From: Microbacterium enclense
GTDB taxonomy: Bacteria; Actinomycetota; Actinomycetes; Actinomycetales; Microbacteriaceae
Assembly (NCBI GenBank): GCA_038182865.1
Contig: CP116226.1
Span: forward strand, 1,054,001 to 1,118,000
Reading direction: 5' to 3'
Length of the DNA stretch: 64,000 bases
A program made the translations under genes and the position numbers. The number at the start of each line of letters is the position of its first letter. The first letter of the stretch is position 1. The notes under the pieces were generated by a model. It ran no database searches. It saw nothing but the letters and a program-made list of their open reading frames with translations, and had not been told where the DNA came from. Shown piece after piece: positions 9,766 through 17,431 of the stretch.

Positions 9766-9854
9766 GGGCGCGGCATCCCTCACCGAGCGGTTTTGGAGAA
9801 GCGGGGTCGGAGACCTCGGCGCTAGCCTTTTCCGCAGCGAGAGAGGCGGATGCC

Positions 9855-10298
9855 ATGGCGGCAGGCGGAGCGGGATTCAGCGACGAAGAGCGCGCGGCGT
9901 TGAAGCAGCGGGCCGAGGAGCTCACGGCCATGAAGGGCCTGAAAGGCCTGGCCAAGCTGCAGAAAGAGAACGAGGCCTGTCTCGAGGCGATCGACAAGCT
10001 CGAGGGCGTCGACCGCGCCGTCGCCGAGCGGCTGCACGTCATCGTGCTCGAAGAGGCGGCGCACCTCTCCCCGAAGACCTACTACGGCTTCCCCGCGTAC
10101 GCGAAAGACGGAAAGGTCGTCGTGTTCTACCAGCCGGCGTCGAAGTTCAAGACCCGGTACGGCACGGTGAGCTTCGACGAGACCGCGCAGCTCGACGACG
10201 GCCCGATGTGGCCGGTGTCGTTCGCCGTGGTCGAGGTGACACCCGAGGTCGAGCAGCGGATCCGCGAGCTCGTGCGGCGGGCGGCGCCGGCGGCCTGA
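9855..10298 (+). CDS. DUF1801 (YdhG-like) protein
   Basis: This 147-residue protein has an N-terminal helical segment (EERAALKQRAEELTAMKGLKG) followed by the DUF1801 domain, with SPKTYYGFPAYAKDGKVVVFY and KFKTRYGTVSF. The family has an alpha/beta fold; some members were proposed as iron chaperones, but function is not established. I start at the ATG at 9855 because the stretch before it overlaps the sufU end and reads as low-complexity. A TAGCCT box at 9822-9827 could be its promoter. It ends at a strong inverted repeat shared with the converging SRPBCC gene. Confidence 0.8.
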   Translation: MAAGGAGFSDEERAALKQRAEELTAMKGLKGLAKLQKENEACLEAIDKLEGVDRAVAERLHVIVLEEAAHLSPKTYYGFPAYAKDGKVVVFYQPASKFKTRYGTVSFDETAQLDDGPMWPVSFAVVEVTPEVEQRIRELVRRAAPAA

Positions 10299-10316
10299 GC
10301 AGCGCCGCCCCGACCG

Positions 10317-10391
10317 CGGATCCGGAGATGGGCACCGGATCCGGACCGTTTCGGCCATGGCATCCGGATCTGCTGCACATCTCCGGATCCG
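10317..10391. repeat. Intergenic nested inverted repeat, family A (single copy), likely bidirectional terminator
   Basis: CGGATCCGGAGATG (10317-10330) and CATCTCCGGATCCG (10378-10391) are perfect 14-bp inverted arms. A second palindromic pair GATCCGGA / TCCGGATC is nested inside. Two converging genes end on either side. A 29-bp segment containing the right arm matches the 47-kb tandem repeats at 26 of 29 positions. Confidence 0.8.
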
Positions 10392-10413
10392 GTGTCACCG
10401 AGCGCGCCTGCCC

Positions 10414-11391
10414 TCAGCCGATGACGACGTGCTCCATCCGCTGGAAGCTCTGCTCCATGCCGTCGACCATGCCGGTGGACAGGACCGCGTCTCGCGTGGC
10501 GGCATCCGGATACTCGATGAGCAGCGTGACCAGCGTGACCCCGTCCTCCTCGTAGAACGACAGGTCGTTCGTCGTCGAGGGGTAATCGGTGCCGGTCATG
10601 TGTTCGGTCTGCACGATGCGGCGCGGCTCGTCGATGAGCACGGTGGTGCCGTCGAAGCCGAAGGCCTCGCCCTCGGCGCCCGGCTCGGGTTCCCACGCGA
10701 TGCGGTACGACCCGCCCACCGACACGTCGACCTCGCTGACCGTCATGCGCCACCCGTCGGGGCCGAGCATCCACCGCCGCATGAGATCGGGCTCGACGTG
10801 GGCGCGCCACACGAGCTCGCGCGGCCCGTCGATCAGCCGCGTGATGCGCACGTGCTGGTCGCTGAGCACCTCGAGTCGGGTGCCCTTGCCCTGGGCGAAG
10901 GCGCGCAGTCCGAGCAGTACGGCATCCAGCTGGTTCATCGCGAGAGTCGAGCCTTCGACGGCGCCCATCGCGAGCACCTGCTCGAGGCCCTCGAGCGAAT
11001 CGAAGTACGTGACGTTGGTCAGCCGAGAGCCGGTGCCGGTCCGATCGAACGCGAAGGTCATCCGCATCGCAGGCGTTCCGGGGAGCACGTCACCGTTCTC
11101 GTCGACGAAGGAGTCGACCACTTCGAAGCCCCGCGGGGGGTCGATGCCGAGAAACTCCCAGCTCCCCCGCGCGACCTCGCCGCCCGCGCTGGCCATCTGG
11201 TATCGCGCCCGTCCGCCGCGCTCGAAGGTGAACGAGGTGAACGTCGCCGGCCACCCCGGAGGCCCCCAGAAGCGCTCGAGCTGGCGCGGGTCGGTGAAGA
11301 CGTCCCACAGCCGCTCCGGTCCGACCGGGAAGTCGGCGACGAGGGTCATGGTGAGCGCTTCGGCGTCGCTCTCGACGGATGTGACGGGCAT
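10414..11391 (-). CDS. Tandem SRPBCC (Aha1-type) domain protein
   Basis: This 325-residue protein carries two SRPBCC/START-like domains. The first (about residues 12-150) has PVGPERLWDVFTDPRQLERFWGPPGW. The second (about 165-322) has IDGPRELVWRAHVEPDLMRRWMLGPDGW. The FW/W-GP motif after the first helix is the hallmark of the AHSA1 family. Such domains usually bind hydrophobic ligands, but no substrate is known. The gene lies 33 bp after the ArsR-type gene on the same strand, the common ArsR-SRPBCC pairing. The two-domain fusion is less usual than the single-domain form. Confidence 0.85.
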   Translation of the reverse strand: MPVTSVESDAEALTMTLVADFPVGPERLWDVFTDPRQLERFWGPPGWPATFTSFTFERGGRARYQMASAGGEVARGSWEFLGIDPPRGFEVVDSFVDENGDVLPGTPAMRMTFAFDRTGTGSRLTNVTYFDSLEGLEQVLAMGAVEGSTLAMNQLDAVLLGLRAFAQGKGTRLEVLSDQHVRITRLIDGPRELVWRAHVEPDLMRRWMLGPDGWRMTVSEVDVSVGGSYRIAWEPEPGAEGEAFGFDGTTVLIDEPRRIVQTEHMTGTDYPSTTNDLSFYEEDGVTLVTLLIEYPDAATRDAVLSTGMVDGMEQSFQRMEHVVIG

Positions 11392-11424
11392 GACGGACTC
11401 CTTCGTCGGTTCGGTTCGCGGTGG

Positions 11425-11796
11425 TCAGGTGGCAGGGGAAGGGACGGATGCCGAGCCCCCGGCATCCTCGAGGAGGATCGCGTCGAGCCGGTCGATGCGA
11501 GCGCGCCAGAGGTCTTCGTACGAGCGCAGCAGCTCTTGCGCCCGGGCGAGCGCGGCGGGATCGGCACGCACGAGTCGCACCCTCCCCTCCGCGCGCTTGG
11601 TGATGAGCCGCGCCTCGGCCAGCACGGCGACGTGCTTCGACACCGCGGCGAACGACATGGCGTACCCGGCAGCGAGATCCGACACCGACTGCTCGGTGAC
11701 GAGCGTGCGCCGCACGATGTCGCGACGGGTCGCGTCGGCGAGCGCGTGGAACACGCGATCGATCTCGGCGTCGTCGAGGTACCGTCGTTCAACCAT
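11425..11796 (-). CDS. ArsR family winged-helix regulator
   Basis: This 123-residue regulator has the ArsR core RVFHALADATRRDIVRR, with the recognition helix in AVSKHVAVLAEARLITK and the wing GRVRLVRAD. The metal-binding CxC of classical ArsR is absent, as expected of the subgroup paired with SRPBCC proteins. The ATG at 11796 lies inside a perfect palindrome, and a -10/-35 pair sits just upstream, so the gene is probably leaderless and self-repressed. It would control itself and the following SRPBCC gene. Confidence 0.88.
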   Translation of the reverse strand: MVERRYLDDAEIDRVFHALADATRRDIVRRTLVTEQSVSDLAAGYAMSFAAVSKHVAVLAEARLITKRAEGRVRLVRADPAALARAQELLRSYEDLWRARIDRLDAILLEDAGGSASVPSPAT

Positions 11797-11833
11797 TTGG
11801 TTGCACGTTAGCGGTCGGGTGGGGAAGGCGCAA
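11790..11833 (-). promoter_or_regulatory. Leaderless promoter and start-codon operator of the ArsR gene
   Basis: On the minus strand TTGCGC (11828-11833), a 17-bp spacer and TAACGT (11805-11810) form a -35/-10 pair whose start would fall near the ATG. The palindrome CAACCA-TT-TGGTTG (11790-11803) covers the start codon (11794-11796). Binding there would block transcription start directly. Confidence 0.55.
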
Positions 11834-11845
11834 GGGCCTCTTCCT

Positions 11846-12220
11846 TCACGCGGAGGTAGGCCTGCGGAACAGGTTGACCACGTTGCCGTCGGGGTCGCGG
11901 ACGAGCGCGGAGCGATTGCCCCAGGGCATCGTCGTCGGTTCGAGAACGACGCCCTCCGGGGCGAGCGCGAGCCGGGCGAACTCGGCGTCGACATCGTCCA
12001 CCTCGAACTCGATGAACACCGAGCGGTTGGCGGCGGGGACGAGAGCGCCGTCGAGCGTGGCGACCGTGACGGCACTCGCGATGGCCAGGTTCGCACCCGG
12101 ACCCGTGAACTGGGCGAACGTCGGCGCGGGACGCTCTGCCCGCTGCCCGGTGACCCGCTCGTAGAAGGTCACGAGACCCTCGAGATCGTCGGTGACGATA
12201 CGGATGGAGGTGAACGCCAT
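11846..12220 (-). CDS. VOC/glyoxalase-fold protein
   Basis: This 124-residue single-domain vicinal-oxygen-chelate protein belongs to the family that includes glyoxalase I, dioxygenases and antibiotic-binding proteins. It has the beta-alpha-beta-beta-beta pattern with VTDDLEGLVTFYERVTGQ, FIEFEVDDVDAEFARL and the terminal RDPDGNVVNLF. The canonical metal residues His/Glu are only partly present, so catalysis is uncertain. The ATG at 12220 has AAAGG about 8 nt upstream. It lies 96 bp downstream of the WYL regulator on the same strand. Confidence 0.8.
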   Translation of the reverse strand: MAFTSIRIVTDDLEGLVTFYERVTGQRAERPAPTFAQFTGPGANLAIASAVTVATLDGALVPAANRSVFIEFEVDDVDAEFARLALAPEGVVLEPTTMPWGNRSALVRDPDGNVVNLFRRPTSA

Positions 12221-12316
12221 GAGAGTGCCTTTCGGGGATGACGAGGGAGGAGGCTCCAGCGTCTCGCGCATCGGCGACACCGTCCTGTGGGTGTTTTCCG
12301 GACTTCTCGCCCGCGC

Positions 12317-13030
12317 CTAGCCCTCGACGACCGGTCGCAACCGTCCGTACGGGATCGCGAGGTCTTCCGCCCGAACCACGCGGCGCGGCGGGCGCTCGCC
12401 CGTCACCTCGACGGAATCCACTCGATCTGCGCGGAAAGCGCGGACGCCGTGACGAAGGCGACACCAGGCCACGAGATACCAGTGCCCCTCCCTCACGATC
12501 GAGCCCAGCGGCTCGACGTCGCGAACCGAGGCCACCCCGGTCCCATCCCGGTAGTGGAGCCGGATGACGCGGTCGGCGCCGAGCGCCGTCGCGAAGGCCA
12601 CGGGGACGGGCTCGTCGTCCTCTGGTTCGAGGAAATGGACGCGCGAGGCGAGGGCACGGGCCCGCGCGGCCTCCTCCTTCGGCATGACCGCGAGCGTCTT
12701 GCGCGCCGCGGTCTGAGCGGCCTGGCGAAAGGGACTGTGTCGGAGCGCGCCGAGCCCGATCAAGATCGCGAGAGCCTCATCGAGCGTGAAGCCGGCCGGA
12801 CCCAGTGTCGCGGACGCATCGATGACGTACCCGCCCGTCCGCCCCGGCTCCGCCCAGATCGGAAGCCCCGCCTGTTGCAATGCGCCGATGTCGCGCTCGA
12901 TCGTGCGCACCGACACCTCGAACCGTTCGGCGAGGCGGCGGGCGCTCCGTGGACGAGGCGCGACCGCGCGCAACTCCTCGACGAGGGCGTAGAGGCGGTC
13001 GGTGCGGTTCACTCCGCCATCATCCGCCAC
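12317..13030 (-). CDS. HTH and WYL domain transcriptional regulator
   Basis: This 237-residue regulator has an N-terminal DeoR/HTH_11 domain (RPRSARRLAERFEVSVRTIERDI) and a WYL domain near 130-200 with FATALGADRVIRLHYRDG and HWYLVAWCRLRHGVRAFRADR. WYL regulators sense ligands, in several cases nucleic-acid or nucleotide signals. The GTG at 13030 is chosen as the longest plausible start; a GTG at 13009 is an alternative. The neighbouring VOC gene is a possible target. Confidence 0.85.
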   Translation of the reverse strand: MADDGGVNRTDRLYALVEELRAVAPRPRSARRLAERFEVSVRTIERDIGALQQAGLPIWAEPGRTGGYVIDASATLGPAGFTLDEALAILIGLGALRHSPFRQAAQTAARKTLAVMPKEEAARARALASRVHFLEPEDDEPVPVAFATALGADRVIRLHYRDGTGVASVRDVEPLGSIVREGHWYLVAWCRLRHGVRAFRADRVDSVEVTGERPPRRVVRAEDLAIPYGRLRPVVEG

Positions 13031-13093
13031 CCCTGCACATCTCGGTCATCGGACAGCCCACCCGGTCACCGCCACCCGGGAGCCGGCGCGCGA

Positions 13094-13678
13094 TCAGGGG
13101 CGCGGAGCCGAGGGCGCGGCATCCGCTCGCCCCCGACGGTCGAGGTGTTCGGAGCGCAGGATCGCCCAGACCTGCTTGTCGTGGAAGACCCCGCCGTTCA
13201 GCCACGCACCCCGCAGAGTTCCCTCGAGGCGCATCCCCACCCGCTCGGCGACCGCGGCGCTGCGGACGTTGTCGGCTCGGCACCGCCACTCGGCGCGATT
13301 CAGCCCGCGTTCGGTCAGCGCCTCATCGAGCAGAACCCTCACCGCCGACGTGACCACTCCGCGCCCCTCGGCCGCGGGCTCGAGCCAGCAGCCGATCTCG
13401 CACACCCCGGCGGCGGCACTGAAGCTGACGAACATCACTCCGCCGCGCAGCACACCGTCGATCCAGATCCCGTAGAGACGCCCGCCGTCGGCCGCCGCGG
13501 AGGTGGCGTAGCGCGCCAGTGTCCCCGCGGCGCCGTCGACCGACTCGGTGACGAATGACGGCCCGACCCAGGGGCGGATGTGCTCGCGCGCGCGGTCGAG
13601 ATGGTCGGCGAACTCCCGCGCGTGCCAGACCTCGAGAGGCGTGAGGTGGGCGGTCGGATCGAGCTCGAGTCGGAACAT
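13094..13678 (-). CDS. GNAT acetyltransferase (RimJ/RimL type)
   Basis: This 194-residue protein acetylates an amine using acetyl-CoA. The start (MFRLELDPTAHLTPLEVWHA) and the segment GCWLEPAAEGRGVVTSAVRVLLDEA, with the pyrophosphate-binding loop, mark the RimJ/RimL ribosomal-protein or aminoglycoside-like branch. LNRAEWRCRADNVRSAAVAERVGM is the conserved core beta-bulge region. The substrate is unknown. It is divergent from the TetR gene with only 26 bp between starts, and the TetR-type palindrome lies in that gap, so both may respond to the same regulator. Confidence 0.88.
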   Translation of the reverse strand: MFRLELDPTAHLTPLEVWHAREFADHLDRAREHIRPWVGPSFVTESVDGAAGTLARYATSAAADGGRLYGIWIDGVLRGGVMFVSFSAAAGVCEIGCWLEPAAEGRGVVTSAVRVLLDEALTERGLNRAEWRCRADNVRSAAVAERVGMRLEGTLRGAWLNGGVFHDKQVWAILRSEHLDRRGRADAAPSAPRP

Positions 13679-13691
13679 GCCCCCAGCGTTG

Positions 13692-13707
13692 CATAACAGT
13701 CGTTATG
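13692..13707. promoter_or_regulatory. Palindromic operator overlapping the TetR start codon
   Basis: CATAAC-AGTC-GTTATG is a perfect 6-bp-arm palindrome whose right arm ends with the ATG of the TetR gene (13705-13707). The left arm, CATAAC, matches a -10 box ending 7 nt before the ATG. A regulator bound here would shut off both divergent genes. Confidence 0.6.
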
Positions 13708-14310
13708 TCGTCCATACTGAGTCCGGTGACCCGGCCGGATGCGTACCAGCGTCGACGCGAAGACGTCGCGGCGGCGGTCTGGCGCGTCCTCGACCAGGCC
13801 GGCTTCGCGGGCCTCTCGATGCGCGCGGTGGCCCGCGAGCTCGATGCCACGACGGGCATCGTCACCCACTACTTCCCCAGCAAGCGGGAGCTGACCAGCT
13901 TCGCCCTCGAGATGCTCGCCGAGAAGTCGGCGACGCGGGAGCGTCACGTCGCATCCGACGACCTCGACGCTCTGCGGTCCGCCCTGCTCGACATGCTCCC
14001 CCTCGACGACGACTCGCGCACGACGAACAGGATCTGGGTCTCGTCGTGGGATGCCGCGCTGGCCGACGAACGGCACGCCGCCGAACACGCCGAGCGGTAC
14101 CGGGCCAGCCGGGCGAAGGTCACCGCCCTCGTGGCGACCTGCCTCCCCGACGACGACGAGCGCGTGGACCGGCTCACCGAGATCCTGCACTCCTTCACGC
14201 TCGGCATGACCGTCCAGGCCGTGCTCGATCCCGCCACCTACTCGGCGGCGCGCCAGACCGCCCTCCTCGACGATCTCCTCGCCGACCACGGATTGTCGCC
14301 GACGCGATGA
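13705..14310 (+). CDS. TetR family transcriptional regulator
   Basis: This 201-residue regulator has an N-terminal TetR helix-turn-helix (VWRVLDQAGFAGLSMRAVAR, then GIVTHYFPSKRELTSFALEM) and a helical ligand domain with the conserved FTLGMT-type helix near the end. The MFS exporter follows with an ATGA overlap. This is the classic arrangement of a drug-responsive repressor and its pump. The operator on its own start codon indicates autorepression. The ligand is unknown. Confidence 0.9.
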   Translation: MSSILSPVTRPDAYQRRREDVAAAVWRVLDQAGFAGLSMRAVARELDATTGIVTHYFPSKRELTSFALEMLAEKSATRERHVASDDLDALRSALLDMLPLDDDSRTTNRIWVSSWDAALADERHAAEHAERYRASRAKVTALVATCLPDDDERVDRLTEILHSFTLGMTVQAVLDPATYSAARQTALLDDLLADHGLSPTR

Positions 14311-15563
14311 TGGCCCCTCCGCCGCACGACGCTCATCCGTCCGGCGGATTCGCGCGGTACTGGACCGCGGCGACCATCAGCTCCTTCGGCACGACGGTCA
14401 CCGCCGTCGCGATGCCGGTCCTCGTCGTCCAACTGCTCGGGGCGACGCCGTTCGAGGTGGGACTGGTGAACGCGGCACAGTTCGTGCCCTACGCGGTGCT
14501 CGGGGTGATCGCCGGTGTGTACACCGACCGCTGGCGCCGCAAGCCGATCCTCGTCTGGGCGAGCGTGGGGCGCGCCCTCTCCCTCGGCGCGATCCCCGTC
14601 CTCTGGTTCTCCGGCGCCCTGCAGACGTGGATGCTCGTCGGTGCGCTGCTGCTGTTCGGGGGATTCTCCGTCTTCGGATTCGCCGCCACCCAGTCCCTGC
14701 TTCCGCGGCTCGTCCCCCGCTCCGGCCTCTTGACGGCCAACGCCCGTCTCGACCAGAGCGACGCCGCCGCCCAGACTCTCGGACCGACGGTAGGAGGGGC
14801 GCTCGTCAGCCTCCTCGGCGCGCCGGTCGCGATCATCGTGAATGCGATGAGCTACCTCGTCGACGCCGTGCTCATCGCCGGCGTCCGCGTGCACGAACCG
14901 GCCCCCGTCCGCACGCGTCTCGACCTGCGCGCCGATATCGGCGAAGGCCTCCGGTGGACGTATCGCCAGCGGATCCTCGGCCCCCTCACCCTCTCCACCC
15001 ACGCCTGGTTCCTGGCGAACGGCGCGGCGATGACGGTCCTGTCGCTGCTCGCCCTGCGCACTCTGGACTTCACAGCCACGGCATACGGCCTCCTGCTCAC
15101 CGTCTTCGGCTTCGCCAGCCTCGTAGGCGCGTTCCTCGCTCCGCGCCTCAGCACTCTCCTGGGCCCGGGCCGCACCATCATCGCCGCGCGCACCGCGTAC
15201 CCCGTCGCCTGGCTGCTCGTCATCGTGGCCCCCGACGCCCCGGCCGGTTCCGCCCTGCTGTTCGCCGCCCTCGCCGTGCAGGGCCTCGCGATGGGATCCG
15301 AGAACGCCGCCGAGCAGTACCTCTGGCAGACGCTCACCCCGGATGCGCTTCTCGGTCGGTCGAGCGCCACGCGACGGGCGGGCAACAGGACGCTCGCCGC
15401 CGTCGGCACCCTCCTCGCGGGGCTTCTCGTCGGCGTCGTCGGAGAGAGACCCGCCCTCATCCCGATCGCCGCGCTCTTCGCCGCGGCCGCGCTCATCGCC
15501 TGGCTCTCGCCCTTGCGACGCAGAGCCGAGGAGGACGGTGCCGAGGAGGACGAGACCGCGTGA
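14307..15563 (+). CDS. MFS transporter (MFS_3/enterobactin-exporter-like)
   Basis: This is a 12-helix major facilitator efflux protein of 418 residues. The N-half shows FARYWTAATISSFGTTVTAVAMP and the loop GVYTDRWRRKPILVWASVGR, the MFS motif A. The C-half has GSALLFAALAVQGLAMGSENAAEQ. The acidic tail RRRAEEDGAEEDETA is cytoplasmic. It is translationally coupled to the TetR gene, so it is most likely an inducible exporter of a toxic small molecule. The substrate cannot be read from sequence. Confidence 0.9.
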   Translation: MMAPPPHDAHPSGGFARYWTAATISSFGTTVTAVAMPVLVVQLLGATPFEVGLVNAAQFVPYAVLGVIAGVYTDRWRRKPILVWASVGRALSLGAIPVLWFSGALQTWMLVGALLLFGGFSVFGFAATQSLLPRLVPRSGLLTANARLDQSDAAAQTLGPTVGGALVSLLGAPVAIIVNAMSYLVDAVLIAGVRVHEPAPVRTRLDLRADIGEGLRWTYRQRILGPLTLSTHAWFLANGAAMTVLSLLALRTLDFTATAYGLLLTVFGFASLVGAFLAPRLSTLLGPGRTIIAARTAYPVAWLLVIVAPDAPAGSALLFAALAVQGLAMGSENAAEQYLWQTLTPDALLGRSSATRRAGNRTLAAVGTLLAGLLVGVVGERPALIPIAALFAAAALIAWLSPLRRRAEEDGAEEDETA

Positions 15564-15581
15564 GTGGCGCGCTGTCGCGCG

Positions 15582-15854
15582 TCAGCCCCGCAGAGCCGCG
15601 AGCAGCGCCCCCACTTGGTGGTCGCTCTCGATCGGGTGCCGAAGGGGCAGGTCTTCGACGCACTCGTAGCGATTGCGCCGCCCCTCCTTCTCGCGCTTGA
15701 GATAGCCCGCGTCGACGAGGTCGGCAAGGATGCCGTGCGCCGTGCGCTCGGTGATGCCCACGGCATCCGCGATCTCGCGCACGCGCGCGCCGGGATCACG
15801 GGCGACGTAGATGAACACGTGGGCGTGGTTCGTGAGGAACGTCCAGGTGTTCAT
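15582..15854 (-). CDS. Winged-helix regulator divergent from the dab operon
   Basis: This 90-residue DNA-binding protein is a bare winged helix: helices LTNHAHVFIYVARDPGARVREIADAV, recognition helix TERTAHGILADLVDAGYLK and wing REKEGRRNRYE. It resembles small MarR/ArsR-like regulators without a ligand domain. The ATG at 15854 follows TAGGCT by 6 nt, with TTGAAT 18 bp further up, so the mRNA is probably leaderless. It is divergent from dabB across 98 bp containing a large palindrome. Control of the dab genes is inferred from position. Confidence 0.85.
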   Translation of the reverse strand: MNTWTFLTNHAHVFIYVARDPGARVREIADAVGITERTAHGILADLVDAGYLKREKEGRRNRYECVEDLPLRHPIESDHQVGALLAALRG

Positions 15855-15952
15855 CCGGACAGCCTAGTGATTCTCACTGCCGGAATTCAAGAACGTGTTA
15901 TTCATTACCTGCGTTTTGACACACGCAATTTGATGCAGGTAATCTCCTGCGC
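15855..15952. promoter_or_regulatory. Divergent dab promoter region with nested operators
   Basis: For the plus strand TTGACA (15916-15921) and GGTAAT (15938-15943) form a promoter with a 16-bp spacer, starting a few bases before the dabB ATG. ATTACCTGC (15904-15912) and GCAGGTAAT (15935-15943) are perfect 9-bp inverted arms flanking it. TGCGT / ACGCA (15910-15914, 15923-15927) is a second palindrome inside. The region is notably AT-rich. Confidence 0.65.
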
Positions 15953-17431
15953 ATGTCAACGCTCGCTCCGCTCCTCACCGCTGCGCTTCTAGCCGCGGTC
16001 GTCGCCGCCCTGCTTCCGGATGCCGCGCGCCACCGCACCGCGGGCGCCCTGGCCGTGTGGCCCGGGGCCGCCGCCGCGGCGCTCGCCACTCTCGGCCTCG
16101 CGAGCGCCCTCGCCACGGGCCACGACGCCGGCGGCGCCTCGCTCTCGTTGCTGATCGTCGCGCTCACGGTCGTCGTCCAGGTGTTCGCGAGCCGCAACCT
16201 GCGCGGCGATCCCCGCTCGCGCACCTTCTTCGTCTTCTCGTCGCTCGCGGCGCTCGGGTCGACGGTCAGCATCGGGGCGGGCGACATCGTGCTGCTCGCC
16301 GCGGGATGGACGCTCGCGACCCTCAGCGTCATCGCCCTCATCGCATCGGGAGGGAGCGCTCCGCAGACGCGCGTCGCGGTCCGTCGCAGCGCTCTGTGTC
16401 TCGCGATCGGCGACGCGGCCCTGTGGGCGGCGGTCGTCGTGGCCACGGCATCCACAGGGTCGACCTCGCCGGGCGCCCTCGGCGGCCTGGAGGGGGTCCC
16501 CGCCGCACTCGTCGGCGTGCTGGTCGCCGTCGCCGCGATCGCGCGCGCCGGCTCGTTCCCGCTGCACGGCTGGCTCCCCGCCACCGCCGCGACGACGACA
16601 CCCGTCTCGGCGCTGCTGCACGCGGGGTTCGTCAACGCCGGAGCCCTCCTGCTGCTGCGCTTCTCTCCCGTCCCCTCGGTCGCCGGAGCCTGGCTCGTGG
16701 GGATCGCCGGCGCGATCACGATGATCATCGCGACCCTGGCGATGCTCACGCGGCCCGACGTGAAGGGTCGACTCGTCCACTCCACCGCCGCGCAGATGGG
16801 CTTCCTGCTGATGGCGTGTGCGTTCGGCGCGTTCGGGCTCGCCCTCGTCCACGCGATCGGCCACGCCCTGTTCAAGGCGAGCCTGTTCCTCGGCGCCGGT
16901 TCCGCGGTGGAGCACGCGCTCCGCGCCCGCACCGGCGGGCGACCGGCCCCCTCGCGCTCCGGGGCGGTCGTGGGCGGCGCCGTCGTGCTCGCGGTCGGTG
17001 CGACCACCGTGGTGGCGACCGGCGCCCTCTCGCACGCGACGGCGGTGCTGCTGCTCTTCGCCCTGGCCACGGCGACGGTCGCGGGCGCACGGATCGGTGC
17101 GACCTCCGCCGCGATCTCCACGCGCGCCGCGCTCGTCGTGACCCTGTCGATCGTGGTGGCGGGGTATGTCGCGGTGATCTTCCCGGGCGCGGAGGCGCTG
17201 GTCCCTGTCTCCGATGCCGCGGCCCTGCCCCCGCTGTTCGCGGTCGCGGTGTTCCTCGCCACCCTCACCTCGTTCCTCGTCACGCGCGCTGTGAGTCCGC
17301 TCTCGGACCGCCTCTTCGCCCTCGCCTTCGCCTGGGGGCGGCCGCCCCTGCCCGCGGCCCCCCCTCGCACGCACACGTCCTGGACGCAGGCACCCGCCGG
17401 CGGCCCCCTCGAGTATCGGAGCGTCTCATGA
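15953..17431 (+). CDS. dabB: DabB, proton-conducting membrane subunit of the DAB inorganic-carbon pump
   Basis: This 492-residue, roughly 13-helix protein belongs to the NADH-dehydrogenase subunit-5/Mrp antiporter family. It contains the family core ARAGSFPLHGWLPATAATTTPVSALLHAGFVNAG and KGRLVHSTAAQMGFLLMACAFGAF with the membrane lysine and histidine expected for proton transfer. Being short and directly followed by dabA identifies it as DabB rather than a respiratory NuoL. In the DAB model, proton flow through DabB drives hydration of CO2 to bicarbonate in DabA. The start lies downstream of a consensus promoter, and the end overlaps dabA as ATGA. Confidence 0.92.
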   Translation: MSTLAPLLTAALLAAVVAALLPDAARHRTAGALAVWPGAAAAALATLGLASALATGHDAGGASLSLLIVALTVVVQVFASRNLRGDPRSRTFFVFSSLAALGSTVSIGAGDIVLLAAGWTLATLSVIALIASGGSAPQTRVAVRRSALCLAIGDAALWAAVVVATASTGSTSPGALGGLEGVPAALVGVLVAVAAIARAGSFPLHGWLPATAATTTPVSALLHAGFVNAGALLLLRFSPVPSVAGAWLVGIAGAITMIIATLAMLTRPDVKGRLVHSTAAQMGFLLMACAFGAFGLALVHAIGHALFKASLFLGAGSAVEHALRARTGGRPAPSRSGAVVGGAVVLAVGATTVVATGALSHATAVLLLFALATATVAGARIGATSAAISTRAALVVTLSIVVAGYVAVIFPGAEALVPVSDAAALPPLFAVAVFLATLTSFLVTRAVSPLSDRLFALAFAWGRPPLPAAPPRTHTSWTQAPAGGPLEYRSVS

